A DNA stretch of 64,000 nucleotides from Stutzerimonas zhaodongensis (GTDB lineage Bacteria; Pseudomonadota; Gammaproteobacteria; Pseudomonadales; Pseudomonadaceae): NCBI RefSeq assembly GCF_003696365.1, contig NZ_RFFM01000001.1, positions 883,852 to 947,851 of the forward strand, in the 5' to 3' direction. This document shows positions 33,786 through 43,040 of this stretch, one piece after another (position 1 is the first letter of the stretch; each line of letters begins with the position of its first letter). A program made the position numbers and the translations under genes. Under the pieces are notes generated by a model. It was not told where the DNA came from and ran no database searches. It was given only the letters and a program-made list of their open reading frames with translations.

Positions 33786-34162
33786 TGAGCCTGCCCAACG
33801 CTGTACGCATGCAAACAAATGAGTCTGTCAGCTGGCGGACACTGTGCAGCCGCCGCGATCTGGTCGCCAACTCAGGCGTGGTCGCCTGGCTCGATGGTGA
33901 GCAGGTCGCGCTGTTCCATCTGCCCGAAACCGAGACAGGCGAGCAGGTGTTTGCCATCGCCAACAAGGACCCGAAATCGGGCGCCAATGTCATCGGACGC
34001 GGCATTGTGGGGCAGCTCAAGGGCGACCTGGTGATCGCCTCGCCACTGTACAAGCAGCACTTCCGCCTGGCTGACGGTAGCTGCCTGGAATACCCGGAAC
34101 AGCAATTGCAGGTCTGGCCGGTGCGCTTCAACGGCGATGCGGTGGAAATCGCCGCGGCCTGA
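33785..34162 (+). CDS. nirD: assimilatory nitrite reductase small subunit NirD
   Basis: A 125-residue Rieske-like small subunit of the NADH nitrite reductase. NirD proteins keep the Rieske fold but usually lack the cluster ligands, as here: no CxH...CxxH pair is visible. Its ATG overlaps the nirB stop (TGATG), so translation is coupled. Typical segments are WRTLCSRRDLVANSGVVAWL near 18-37 and PLYKQHFRLADGSCLE near 89. Confidence 0.95.
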   Translation: MSLPNAVRMQTNESVSWRTLCSRRDLVANSGVVAWLDGEQVALFHLPETETGEQVFAIANKDPKSGANVIGRGIVGQLKGDLVIASPLYKQHFRLADGSCLEYPEQQLQVWPVRFNGDAVEIAAA

Positions 34163-34240
34163 CCGCGGCCGTGCACAACGAGTAGCGATACGCAACGACA
34201 GGCCGGACCTGTTCAGCCAACACACATTGAGAATTGATAA

Positions 34241-35056
34241 ATGTCCTATCTCGTTCCTTCGGAGTTCGTCACCAAGATGGTCGACTCGGGTGAGTCGAAA
34301 ATCTTCATGTCTACCCGCGACACCCTTATCCGCGCATTCATGGCGGGCGCCATCCTGTCGTTGGCCGCGGTATTCGCCGTGACTGTCACGGTCCAGACCG
34401 GCTCACCGCTGGTGGGTGCGATGCTCTTCCCGGTGGGCTTCATCATGCTCTACCTGATGGGCTTCGATCTGTTGACCGGCGTCTTCGTACTGACGCCGCT
34501 GGCGCTGCTAGACAGACGGCCCGGCGTCACGGTGGGCGGCATCCTGCGCAACTGGGGGCTCGTGTTTCTCGGCAACTTCGGCGGTGCGCTCACGGTTGCC
34601 CTGATGATGGCATTCGTCTTCACCATGGGCTTTTCCAAGGAGGCAGGGCCGGTTGCCGAGCGTATCGCGCACATCGGTGAGGACCGAACGCTCGGTTACG
34701 CCCAATACGGGCTCGCCGGCTGGTTCACCATCTTCCTGCGCGGGATGCTGTGCAACTGGATGGTATCCATGGGCGTGGTCGGGGCCATGATTTCCACCAC
34801 GGTCAGCGGCAAGGTCATCGCCATGTGGATGCCGATCATGCTGTTCTTCTTCATGGCCTTCGAGCATTCGGTGGTGAACATGTTCCTGTTCCCGTCGGGG
34901 ATGCTTTTGGGGGGTGAATTCTCAATCATGGATTACATGATCTGGAACGAAATCCCAACGGTGCTGGGTAACCTGGTGGGCGGGCTGGCATTCACTGGTC
35001 TCACGCTCTACACCACCCATGTCAAGACGGGCGCCAAGCGCGCACTGGTGCGTTGA
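34241..35056 (+). CDS. formate/nitrite transporter family channel (nitrite uptake)
   Basis: A 271-residue, six-helix membrane protein of the FNT family (NirC/FocA). The family-typical GNFGGALTVALM and RGMLCNWMVSMGVV segments near 112 and 165, and the conserved His in AFEHSVVNMF near 205, are present. It lies 78 bp after nirD in the same direction. It probably brings nitrite into the cytoplasm for NirBD and guards against nitrite build-up. Pseudomonads often have the nitrate permease NasA in the corresponding cluster; here no NasA or nitrate reductase is seen nearby. Confidence 0.93.
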   Translation: MSYLVPSEFVTKMVDSGESKIFMSTRDTLIRAFMAGAILSLAAVFAVTVTVQTGSPLVGAMLFPVGFIMLYLMGFDLLTGVFVLTPLALLDRRPGVTVGGILRNWGLVFLGNFGGALTVALMMAFVFTMGFSKEAGPVAERIAHIGEDRTLGYAQYGLAGWFTIFLRGMLCNWMVSMGVVGAMISTTVSGKVIAMWMPIMLFFFMAFEHSVVNMFLFPSGMLLGGEFSIMDYMIWNEIPTVLGNLVGGLAFTGLTLYTTHVKTGAKRALVR

Positions 35057-35083
35057 GCCGGAAACCGAGCGACATCCAACAAC

Positions 35084-35247
35084 ATCGCCAGCAAGCTGGC
35101 TCCTATAAAAGCGGCACGGCAGCGGTGACGTAAGCCTGGAATTGGTTACAAGAGCCCGAGAGCGAGAGCTGATGGCCGTTCCTCTATTGCAGTGAGGAGC
35201 GCCGAGGCGTTGCTGTGACGAGTTGTAGGAGCCAGCTTGCTGGCGAT
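35084..35247. repeat. pair of inverted REP elements
   Basis: ATCGCCAGCAAGCTGGCTCC (35084 on) and its inverted copy GGAGCCAGCTTGCTGGCGAT (ending 35247) face each other across about 120 bp. Each is itself a short hairpin. This is the usual form of Pseudomonas REP doublets (REPINs) and fills most of the gap between the nitrite channel and the kinase/phosphatase gene. Confidence 0.85.
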
Positions 35248-35354
35248 CAGCAGCTATGCGGAGCCTGGTTAAGCCACCGCCAGCCAAGGACACAGCGTCC
35301 CCTCGCGCCTTCCAGTAAACGGAACTAATCAGGCACCACCTATCTCATGAGCAA

Positions 35355-37076
35355 ATGACCAGCCAACTCAAGGTCTCGGTGGGCCAACACACCGATAAGG
35401 GGCCGAAGAAAACCAATCAGGATTTCCACGGCGTTTACATTCCCAAGGAACCACAGCTGAGCAGCAAGGGCGTCGCCATTGCCCTGGCCGATGGCATCAG
35501 CAGCAGCGCCGTCAGCCACATCGCCAGCGAGTCCGCTGTAACCGGATTCTTCGCTGACTACTACTGCACCTCCGACGCCTGGTCGGTGAAAACCTCGGCG
35601 CAGCGAGTGTTGATGGCGACCAATTCATGGCTGCATTCCCAAGGCCAGCAAAGCCCGTATCGCTTCGATCCGGACCGCGGCTATGTCTGCACCTTCAGTG
35701 CGATGATCATCAAGTCGACCACCGCGCACCTTTTCCATGCCGGCGACTCCCGCATCTATCGCGTTCTGGGCAATGCGCTTGAGCAACTGACCAACGACCA
35801 TCGTATGTGGGTGTCCGAAGACAAGAGCTACCTAAGCCGCGCACTGGGCATTCATCCACAGCTGGACCTCGATTACCGCGCCGAGCCGGTGGACGTTGGC
35901 GATACCTTCATTCTGGCCACCGATGGCGTCTACGAATACGTCAGCGCATCGTCGATGCTCGGCGCTATCGCCCATAACACCGACGATCTCGATGCCGCCG
36001 CTCAGGCCATCGTCAAGCAGGCACTGGAACAGGGCAGCGACGACAACCTCACGGTGCAGATCCTGCGCATCGACGCGCTTCCCCTGCAGCAGCCCGACGA
36101 GCTCTACCAGCAGCTGACCGAACTGCCCTTCCCTCCTGTTCTGGAAGCCCGGGCTGAATTCGACGGCTATACCATCGTTCGCGAGGTGCATGCCAGCAGC
36201 CGCAGCCATGTGTACCTCGCCACGGACAATGACACCCTGACGCCGGTGATCATCAAGACTCCATCCATCGATCTGCAGCGTGACGTTCAATACCTGGAAC
36301 GCTTCCTGACAGAAGAATGGGTCGCCCGACGTATCAATAGCGCCCACGTGGTCAAGCCGTGCCTGCAAACCCGTAAACGCAACTACCTGTACAGCGTGAG
36401 CGAGTACATCGAAGGCCAGACGCTCGCGCAGTGGATGATCGACAATCCACGGCCTGATCTGGAAACCGTGCGTGGGATCATCGAGCAGATCGCAAAGGGC
36501 GTGCGCGCCTTTCACCGGCTGGAGATGCTGCATCAGGATCTGCGCCCGGCAAACGTCATGATCGACGCCACGGGCACGGTGAAAATCATCGACTTCGGCT
36601 CGACACGGGTAGCCGGGATCATGGAGATCACCTCGCCCATCGAGCGCAGCGATCTGCTCGGTACCGCGCAATACACCGCCCCGGAGTACTTTCTTGGCGA
36701 AAGCGGTAGCATGCGGTCGGATCAGTTTTCGCTAGCAGTCATCGCCTACCAGATGCTCACCGGCGGACTGCCGTACGGCGCAGCCGTAGCCCGCTGTCGC
36801 ACCCGAGCGGCACTGAACAAGCTCAGCTATCAGCCGATCCGCGAGCATGAGCGCGGCATCCCGGGATGGATCGACGAGGTGCTGCGCAAGGCGCTGCACC
36901 CAGACCCGTACAAGCGTTACGAGGACCTGTCGGAGTTCGTCTTCGAACTGCGTCAGCCCAATCAGGCCTTTCTGAATAAAGCCAGGCCTCCGCTCATGGA
37001 GCGCAACCCGGTGCTGTTCTGGAAAGGCGTGTCGCTGGTCCTGGCCGTGGCGGTGGGGGTCCTGCTGCTTCGCTAA
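35355..37076 (+). CDS. bifunctional PP2C phosphatase / Ser-Thr kinase, membrane-anchored
   Basis: A 573-residue protein joining an N-terminal PP2C phosphatase (1 to about 240; metal sites in ALADGISSSAVS, AGDSRIYR, LATDGVYEY and GSDDNLTV) to a eukaryotic-type kinase (about 265-530; Lys in PVIIKTPS, catalytic HQDLRPANVMI, DFGSTR, APEYF). It ends in a single membrane helix (about 552-572). The catalytic loop is HQD rather than HRD, a tolerated variant. It lies downstream of nirBD and the FNT channel. A homologue (PA1782) neighbours the nas/nir genes in P. aeruginosa, so the link to nitrite assimilation appears conserved. Its target is unknown. Confidence 0.92.
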   Translation: MTSQLKVSVGQHTDKGPKKTNQDFHGVYIPKEPQLSSKGVAIALADGISSSAVSHIASESAVTGFFADYYCTSDAWSVKTSAQRVLMATNSWLHSQGQQSPYRFDPDRGYVCTFSAMIIKSTTAHLFHAGDSRIYRVLGNALEQLTNDHRMWVSEDKSYLSRALGIHPQLDLDYRAEPVDVGDTFILATDGVYEYVSASSMLGAIAHNTDDLDAAAQAIVKQALEQGSDDNLTVQILRIDALPLQQPDELYQQLTELPFPPVLEARAEFDGYTIVREVHASSRSHVYLATDNDTLTPVIIKTPSIDLQRDVQYLERFLTEEWVARRINSAHVVKPCLQTRKRNYLYSVSEYIEGQTLAQWMIDNPRPDLETVRGIIEQIAKGVRAFHRLEMLHQDLRPANVMIDATGTVKIIDFGSTRVAGIMEITSPIERSDLLGTAQYTAPEYFLGESGSMRSDQFSLAVIAYQMLTGGLPYGAAVARCRTRAALNKLSYQPIREHERGIPGWIDEVLRKALHPDPYKRYEDLSEFVFELRQPNQAFLNKARPPLMERNPVLFWKGVSLVLAVAVGVLLLR

Positions 37077-37086
37077 GCGGTCTCGA

Positions 37087-37413
37087 TTATTCCGGGCGTT
37101 GCGGCGCGTAGACGTTGAGCACCGGATCGGTGATGCCATCTTTCGAAGGGTCGAGAATCCAGCGCAGCTGAGTAATCAGTTCATCGCAGTTCTCCCCACG
37201 CTGCTGCCAATCCTGAAAGGCAATGCGCGCAGCGGTTAGCGATTGTTCAGCGACCTGCTCAGCCTCGCTGGTTGGATCGCCAGGCTGCCACTGATCGAAA
37301 ACGGATTTGAGTGCGTGCTGCGCTTCTTCTGCGCCCAGCTCGCCATCCGCCCAGCGTGAGGTGACGTCCTGAGCTTTCTGCAGCGCACTGACTGAGGGGT
37401 TCGAGGTTTCCAT
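37087..37413 (-). CDS. hypothetical helical protein (108 aa)
   Basis: A 108-residue, acidic, Gln- and Ala-rich, all-helical soluble protein of unknown family. A clear GGAGG lies 10-14 bases before the ATG. It converges with the PP2C/kinase gene, 11 bp apart at their ends, and diverges from the FAD oxidoreductase gene. It contains no Cys-pair, signal or membrane segment apart from a single Cys near residue 75. Confidence 0.7.
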   Translation of the reverse strand: METSNPSVSALQKAQDVTSRWADGELGAEEAQHALKSVFDQWQPGDPTSEAEQVAEQSLTAARIAFQDWQQRGENCDELITQLRWILDPSKDGITDPVLNVYAPQRPE

Positions 37414-37638
37414 CTGTGACTACCTCCAATCGGTTCTTGTCTAGCTTGGAGTATCGCTGCGCCGGTGAATTCGGCTCCACCTATCACTCGATACCAGCTT
37501 CAAAGGAACCTGAAGATAGGTGATCGCAAGCTGCCGTTCGGCTCCCCGTCGGAACGCCTCTGCTCTAGGAGCTGCCAGATCAGTAGCAGCCTCGATATTC
37601 CATCGGCGCTGGAACCTCCTTTCGGCGAGGCATGACCC

Positions 37639-39087
37639 TTGACCCTGATCCCGGATAGCACGCCCAACCAAGCAGACGTCATCATCGTTGGCGCTGGCAT
37701 TGCCGGTCTTTCCTGCGCCACCCGGCTCGCCGAAGCAGGCCTGCGTGTGTTGGTGCTGGAAAGCAGCGATGTGCCCGGTGGGCGTGCACGAAGTTGGGCT
37801 GACCCTGGGACCGGTATCGACGTGGACATCGGCCCGCATGTGCTGCTGAACAAGTATCCGAACATGCGGGCGCTCCTCGAGTGCTTGGGCACGGCTGATC
37901 AGATCTGCTGGCAGACCGAAGAACTGCTGACCGTCCTGGATGAAGGAAAGCATCTGCAGTTCAAGGTTGGCGGCCTGCCCGCACCGTTGCACTACGTCCG
38001 CAATTTGCCGCAGGTGCTGCGCAAGGTTCCGCTGCATCACCTGTTCAGCAACATCCGACTGGGCTGGCGCACCATGCGCAGCACGCCGCAGGAGCTGATG
38101 AGCCTGGACGACCAGAGCGGCCGCGACTACTTGCGCAGCGTCGGTGTCAGCCCTGGCTTCATCGACTGGTTCTGGGCGTCGGCGTCCATGGCAATCCTCA
38201 ATGTGCCAGTCGAGCAGTGCTCGGCGGCTTCGCTGATGCGCTTGTTGGCGCAGGGATTGGGCCACAACGATCTGGCCTTTGGCTTTCCCAAGGTCGGACT
38301 TAGCGAACTCTATGCCTGGCCTGCCATTCGACTGCTTGAGCGCAGCGGTGGCGAGATCCGGTTCAATCGAGCAGTCAACGGTTTGCATCGCCGCGATGCA
38401 GACGTAGCTGGCGTGACGCTCGCTGATGGGTCGACGGTCAACGCCGCCGCCGTGGTGCTCGCGGTTCAGCCCACCGCCATCGAGTCGGTGCTGCCGCCTG
38501 ATCATTCGCTGGCAAGCACGGCGGCTCGATTCGAGCCCAGCCCCTACGTGAGCTGTTACCTGTGGTTTGACCGCCCGCTGACCAATGCTCGCTTCTGGGC
38601 CCGGCCCTGGTCGCCCGAATGCTTCAACACCGATTTCTATGACCTGTCGAATATCCGCAATGGCGCCACAGGGCCGGGTTCGATGATCGCCACCAACATC
38701 ATCTGGAGCCACCGGGTTGCCGGAATGTCAGATCAAGCGATCATCGATGCGACGTTGGACGAGATTGCCGACTTCGCACCCGAAGCTCGCCAAGCGCACC
38801 TGGTAAACGCCGCCGTGCATCGCATCCCTATGTCGGTTCCCTGCGCCAGACCCGGCATCGAGACGAGCAGACCTCAAGTGCGCCAGGAACAAGGCTTGTT
38901 CGTTGCAGGCGACTGGGTCGATACCGGCCTGCCCTTCTGCATGGAGAGTGCCACCCGCGCAGGGGCGCTTGCCGCCGAGCAGGTACTGGCTGAGCGTGGC
39001 GTGACAGTGAGCCTAGCGCTTCCGACGCCAGTCCCGGGCGGGCTGACCAAATGGCTCAGGCGCAACGACAGCGCAAAGGGTTTCTAA
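37639..39087 (+). CDS. FAD-dependent amine-oxidase/phytoene-desaturase-type oxidoreductase
   Basis: A 482-residue flavoprotein of the amine oxidase / phytoene desaturase / hydroxysqualene dehydroxylase group. The dinucleotide site VIIVGAGIAGLSCATRL is at residues 14-30 and the C-terminal FAD segment LFVAGDWVDTGLPFCMESATRAG near 433. It begins with TTG at 37639, 8 bases after GAGG; an ATG at 37632 is out of frame and soon stops. The substrate cannot be deduced; terpenoid or carotenoid-like oxidation is usual for the family. Its end overlaps by four bases the end of a convergent acetoacetate-decarboxylase-like gene. Confidence 0.82.
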   Translation: MTLIPDSTPNQADVIIVGAGIAGLSCATRLAEAGLRVLVLESSDVPGGRARSWADPGTGIDVDIGPHVLLNKYPNMRALLECLGTADQICWQTEELLTVLDEGKHLQFKVGGLPAPLHYVRNLPQVLRKVPLHHLFSNIRLGWRTMRSTPQELMSLDDQSGRDYLRSVGVSPGFIDWFWASASMAILNVPVEQCSAASLMRLLAQGLGHNDLAFGFPKVGLSELYAWPAIRLLERSGGEIRFNRAVNGLHRRDADVAGVTLADGSTVNAAAVVLAVQPTAIESVLPPDHSLASTAARFEPSPYVSCYLWFDRPLTNARFWARPWSPECFNTDFYDLSNIRNGATGPGSMIATNIIWSHRVAGMSDQAIIDATLDEIADFAPEARQAHLVNAAVHRIPMSVPCARPGIETSRPQVRQEQGLFVAGDWVDTGLPFCMESATRAGALAAEQVLAERGVTVSLALPTPVPGGLTKWLRRNDSAKGF

Positions 39088-39743
39088 ACTCCGAACGCCG
39101 CATCCATGTTACCGATGCTGAAGCTAACCAGCGGCTTGCGCCCGTGTAGCGGCGCAAGAGGCCCGGCCCCGGCGAATTCCCACCGCGCTCGCCCGGTACA
39201 CAGCTTGCCGTTGACCGCGCACCGCGTACGCAACGGCCCGCCCTTGCCCGTCTGAATGACGAAGCCACTCAGCTCATGCCGGCCAGGCAGCAGCGTCTTC
39301 GGCTCGAAGCGCAGTTGCGCTATCGATTGACCATCGAGTGTCATCCTGCCGACGAAGCCATGATCCGCTTCGCTGGAGGTTTCAAAGCTCGCAAGCGCCT
39401 TGGGAATGTTCCAGAGGCGGCGGCCGCCTTCGGCCGAAACCGCGTCATCTACCCAGATCGCCGTAACGCTCGCCGCGGGCACTAACAGACCCTTGCCACG
39501 AACCAGTACCGCAACCGCCAGCTCGTCATAGCTCAGCGTGCCGCCGGTGTACTTCGCCCAGATGGTCGCAACGAAAGCATTGCCTGCGAAGGTGAACAGC
39601 GGCAAAGCGGGGTCAAGCGCGAGCACACCAAGCTCAGGCTCAGCAGGTGGTAATCGCCACAACGAGAGGCAGGCAGCGCCTTGCAGACGCCAGGGTGCTA
39701 CCGGCACCGCGCTCTCACCCTCAGGTTCGTCAATCTGCTGCAA
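39084..39743 (-). CDS. acetoacetate decarboxylase family protein
   Basis: A 219-residue protein of the acetoacetate decarboxylase-like family. The region NIPKALASFE near 115 contains the Lys-bearing segment expected of the family (a Schiff-base Lys), and YDELAVAVLVRGKG near 72 carries typical acidic residues. Many members of the wider family are not decarboxylases, so the reaction is uncertain. Convergent with, and overlapping, the FAD oxidoreductase gene by four bases. Confidence 0.7.
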   Translation of the reverse strand: MQQIDEPEGESAVPVAPWRLQGAACLSLWRLPPAEPELGVLALDPALPLFTFAGNAFVATIWAKYTGGTLSYDELAVAVLVRGKGLLVPAASVTAIWVDDAVSAEGGRRLWNIPKALASFETSSEADHGFVGRMTLDGQSIAQLRFEPKTLLPGRHELSGFVIQTGKGGPLRTRCAVNGKLCTGRARWEFAGAGPLAPLHGRKPLVSFSIGNMDAAFGV

Positions 39744-39886
39744 AAGCTTCTCCGCCTGCTGTCAGCTCGGGATGAGCCACATCTTCCAATCGACCATCAG
39801 GCGTTGCCGTTGATCCGTGCAGAAGCGATGAGCGTGCCAATCGGATGTCCACCCCATAGCGCTCATACTTGCAGGAAACTCGTGCC

Positions 39887-40195
39887 ATGTACCTGATCCA
39901 GCTACTGCTCCCGCTTTATGACAACGATGGGGAATCCCTTCCTAAGTCGTTGTTCGCTGAGGTTCGCGACGAACTGGTACAGCAGTTCGGCGGACTGACC
40001 GCCTATTCTCGTGCGCCGGCTCGCGGGCTGTGGTGCGAAGATGACGATGAAACCGTGCGGGATGACCTGATCATTCATGAGGTGATGGCTGAAGGAATTG
40101 ACCGCACCTGGTGGGCGGCGTATCGGACCTCGCTGGAGGCTCGCTTGCGCCAGGAGCAGATCATGATTCGCGCGCACAGGGTCGAAGTGCTTTAA
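39887..40195 (+). CDS. hypothetical protein (102 aa)
   Basis: A 102-residue soluble protein with the look of a small alpha/beta ferredoxin-like fold: MYLIQLLLPLYDN, then VRDELVQQFGGLTAYSRAPARGLW, ending in a charged helix. Homologues with this opening are common in bacteria without an assigned role. The ATG at 39887 has AGGA about 10 bases upstream; a start 18 bases earlier is less well supported. Monocistronic, 144 bp from the divergent decarboxylase-like gene. Confidence 0.7.
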   Translation: MYLIQLLLPLYDNDGESLPKSLFAEVRDELVQQFGGLTAYSRAPARGLWCEDDDETVRDDLIIHEVMAEGIDRTWWAAYRTSLEARLRQEQIMIRAHRVEVL

Positions 40196-40500
40196 CTCTT
40201 TTCGGACCGGCCCGGCAGCGGGATGCAAAGCGAAACGCCGAAGCACACATAGCGACACTCATAAAATAATGAAGATTTAATGAACCACAGGACGCTTGTG
40301 CGGTCATTGCAATCTGCAGCAATACCGGCGCCCTTAGGCCCAGAATTGGGAGAAAGCATCCTCCCATTCACGATCAGCACATCCGGCATGCCTGTCATCC
40401 GCTCAGTTAAAGCAGGCTGCTGGCCGGTTCGCCAGCTCCGGATCCGCTTATGTTTCGGCCCGTCCACCAGGGCCTTCATCCAGTCAACGCGAAGACCACC
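40196..40500. other. intergenic stretch upstream of SH3 protein gene
   Basis: About 305 bp with no convincing gene. An AT-rich patch (CATAAAATAATGAAGATTTAATG near 40260, given here as separate pieces CATAAAATAATG and AAGATTTAATG) may hold the promoter of the next gene. Open frames starting at 40280 and 40450 lack ribosome binding sites and typical composition. Confidence 0.4.
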
Positions 40501-41178
40501 ATGTATCTATCTCGTCACCTTGTCGCCCTTCTATCTCGTTTTTCCTGGACACCTTCTCAACGCAGCGCCTTTCGTGCTGGTTTGTTCGGCACGCTACTGG
40601 CCGTTATCGTGCCAGCTCAGGCTGAGGCAGCAACAAGCGAACGTTGGGTCAGCGACAGCCTGAGCACCTATGTGCGCAGCGGCCCTACAGACGGCTACCG
40701 CATCGTTGGCAGCCTGATATCCGGGCAAAAGGTCGAATTGCTCGATACCCAAGGCGACTACAGCCAGGTTCGTGGCGAGAACGGCGATCGTGTATGGATC
40801 CGTAGCAGTGACCTGCAGGAAGTCCCAGGCCAGGCTGAACGCCTGCCGCAGCTCGAGCAGCAGGTCACCGAGCTGAGTGAAGAGCTCAAGACCATCAATG
40901 ACAGCTGGAAAGCCCGTGTCCAGGGCATGCAGGAAACGCTGGATTCGCGTAAAGCGCTGATCGACGAACTTGAAGCACGCCGCAAGGCGCTGGACGAAGC
41001 CCTTACCGCCACCGAGTCCGATCTGCGCGACGCCGAGGCTCGGCTGGGCGACGAGAACAATCAGGTGCTGATGCGTTACATGGTCTATGGCGGCAGCATA
41101 GCCGGTGCCGGTCTGCTTGCCGGCCTGATCCTCCCAGCCATGACCCGCGGCCGCAAGCGCAACGACCGCTGGTTCTGA
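40501..41178 (+). CDS. YgiM-type SH3 domain protein with C-terminal membrane anchor
   Basis: A 225-residue protein of the TIGR04211/YgiM family: signal-type hydrophobic segment (about 26-43, ending AQAEAA), bacterial SH3 domain (about 46-110, with TYVRSGPTDGYRIVG and VWIRSSDLQ), a long coiled coil (about 115-195), and a membrane helix (about 200-218) followed by a basic tail. The SH3 and coil would face the periplasm. I chose the ATG at 40501; 40450 is possible. The role of the family is unclear; it may link peptidoglycan to the inner membrane. Confidence 0.88.
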   Translation: MYLSRHLVALLSRFSWTPSQRSAFRAGLFGTLLAVIVPAQAEAATSERWVSDSLSTYVRSGPTDGYRIVGSLISGQKVELLDTQGDYSQVRGENGDRVWIRSSDLQEVPGQAERLPQLEQQVTELSEELKTINDSWKARVQGMQETLDSRKALIDELEARRKALDEALTATESDLRDAEARLGDENNQVLMRYMVYGGSIAGAGLLAGLILPAMTRGRKRNDRWF

Positions 41179-41825
41179 TGCTCGCTTGCCGAACGCACAC
41201 GTTCGGCATGGGTTGATCCCCAGCGATGTCCTACGTCCCGCCCGTAGCGCCTGATCCGGGCGCCACAGGGGCCTGGATCGCTGACTCAGCTAAGCGCTGA
41301 AGCGCCTGGCAGCATGCCGGGGATTCTGCTGTAGCCGCAGGGCAGGAACCTGCCCCGAGGTCTAGCACCCATTCGTCGCATGCAAAAGCTGAACGACAGC
41401 CAGGCGCACCGAGTATTTCGTCCTCGCTTTGTATCTATAAGCGCCTACACAAAAGTCCAGCCTGTACGGCGAAATCCCCCCGTCACTCCTCCTCACCCAA
41501 GGCCCAACGATAGATTGGGCCGCTATCGCCGAGCCATTCGTGGAACAGCCCTTGACCCACTCCGAGACTTAAGGCGAAATGCCATCGCTCTTGCGGGCAT
41601 GCTGATGAAGCCAAAAAGAGACGCAGGTATCGCTGCGGCCAAGCTTCTATCCTTAGCGTATCCTGCGGCGAAAGCAAAGAGAGTCGTCAGGTCTCAGCTA
41701 CAACCACAGCGAATCTATATATCTGCACCTTTCAGCGGGGATTACTTTTGTAGACACGCTGGAACGCCGACACGCAATCCGAATCAAATCCGACTATCGC
41801 TCAATCGCCTTAAGGAATAGCGCTA
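41179..41825. other. long intergenic region upstream of stressosome operon
   Basis: About 650 bp. A 146-codon frame (41380-41820) is open but has a basic, non-protein-like composition. A GGCCCAA/TTGGGCC hairpin at 41501-41521 (7-bp stem, 7-base loop) stands in the middle, without a U-tract. The promoter of rsbR is presumably here. An unrecognised regulatory RNA is possible but unsupported. Confidence 0.4.
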
Positions 41826-42677
41826 ATGGCTTTATTGCAGCAACGCACTTTCAATGTCATTGCCAATAACGAGCAGGAACTGCTGGCTAACTGGTCCAGC
41901 GACCTTGAGGCGAGCGGCATGTACCGCAACGTGAAGGTAGATGAATTTCGTCAGCAGACAGCCGAGTTCATCCGCCTGCTGATAGCCGGCGCCAGTCAGA
42001 CCGAATCGATCAACCTGCGCTCGAACAATTGGGACGACATGCGTCAGTTCCTGGAGCAGCTTTCACACAGCCGCGTTCTACTGGGCTTCGACTCGCAGTC
42101 GACTGCGGGCTTTATCTTCTCGTTCAAGCGGCCGTTGATGCCGCTGTTGCAGAAAGAATTTGCCGATGAGCCGGCAGCTTTGGCCGAGCAGCTATGGGCA
42201 CTCTCCGAGCTGATCGACCAACTGGGTCTGGAGACTGTGCGTGCATTCCAGAAATCACGGGAATCGGTCATCAAGCGTCAGCAGGAAGAACTGCTGGAAC
42301 TGTCGACTCCGGTGGTCAAGCTCTGGGACGGCGTCCTTGCACTGCCGATGATCGGCACACTCGACTCGCAGCGTACCCAGGTGGTCATGGAGTCGCTGCT
42401 CCAGCGTATCGTCGACACGGGTTCGGAAATCGCCATCATCGACATCACCGGCGTGCCGACCGTCGACACCCTGGTAGCCCAGCACCTGCTCAAGACCGTC
42501 ACGGCAATCCGCCTGATGGGCGCAGACGCCATCATCAGCGGTGTACGCCCACAGATCGCGCAAACCATCGTGCATCTGGGTCTCGATCTGCAGGGCATCG
42601 TCACCAAGGCAACGCTGGCCGACGCGCTGGCTCTCGCACTGCGTCGTTCGGGGCTGACTGTCAGCAAGGCCGTATAA
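41826..42677 (+). CDS. rsbR: RsbR-type stressosome sensor/scaffold
   Basis: A 283-residue RsbT co-antagonist. The N-terminal half (about 1-150) is an RsbRD/globin-like helical sensor domain, and the C-terminal half (about 165-275) a STAS domain. The phosphorylatable region IDITGVPTVDTLVAQHL near 200-216 carries the Thr residues that RsbT phosphorylates in B. subtilis RsbR. RsbR and RsbS build the icosahedral stressosome that holds RsbT until stress. It is the first of six genes with gaps of 0 bases or overlaps, ending at 47249. Confidence 0.92.
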   Translation: MALLQQRTFNVIANNEQELLANWSSDLEASGMYRNVKVDEFRQQTAEFIRLLIAGASQTESINLRSNNWDDMRQFLEQLSHSRVLLGFDSQSTAGFIFSFKRPLMPLLQKEFADEPAALAEQLWALSELIDQLGLETVRAFQKSRESVIKRQQEELLELSTPVVKLWDGVLALPMIGTLDSQRTQVVMESLLQRIVDTGSEIAIIDITGVPTVDTLVAQHLLKTVTAIRLMGADAIISGVRPQIAQTIVHLGLDLQGIVTKATLADALALALRRSGLTVSKAV

Positions 42678-43040
42678 ATGGAACGTATACCCATTTTGCA
42701 GATGGGCGAGTTTCTACTCGTTACCATCCAGGTCGACATGCACGACCAGCTGGCCATGACGCTGCAGGATGATCTCGCCGAGCGCATCAGCGCCACCTCG
42801 GCCCGGGCGGTGCTGATCGATATTTCCGCGCTGGACATGGTCGACTCGTTCATCGGCCGCATGATCAGCTCGATCTCCGGTCTTTCCAGCATCATGGATG
42901 CCGAAACCGTCGTCGTCGGCATGCAGCCGGCAGTGGCAATCACCTTGGTGGAACTGGGCCTGACACTGCAGGGCGTCAGCACGGCGCTCAACGTCGAGCG
43001 AGGGATGCAGCTGCTGCATAAACGGATGGCCGCTAAATGA
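42678..43040 (+). CDS. rsbS: RsbS stressosome core STAS protein
   Basis: A 120-residue single STAS domain. The key DISALDMVDSFIGRMI stretch near 49-64 matches the segment with the Ser that RsbT phosphorylates in B. subtilis RsbS. It begins directly after the rsbR stop and its own stop overlaps rsbT by four bases (ATGA). Its small size without a sensor domain fits RsbS rather than a second RsbR. Confidence 0.93.
   Translation: MERIPILQMGEFLLVTIQVDMHDQLAMTLQDDLAERISATSARAVLIDISALDMVDSFIGRMISSISGLSSIMDAETVVVGMQPAVAITLVELGLTLQGVSTALNVERGMQLLHKRMAAK

Noticed and set aside
31707..33818. 703-codon minus-strand frame opposite nirB
   Set aside because: Antisense shadow of nirB, which has complete catalytic and cluster motifs; the shadow translates to a low-complexity Val/Ala/Gly-rich sequence.
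41380..41820. 146-codon frame just before rsbR
   Set aside because: Basic, Pro/Arg-rich composition, no ribosome binding site and no recognisable family; treated as part of the control region.
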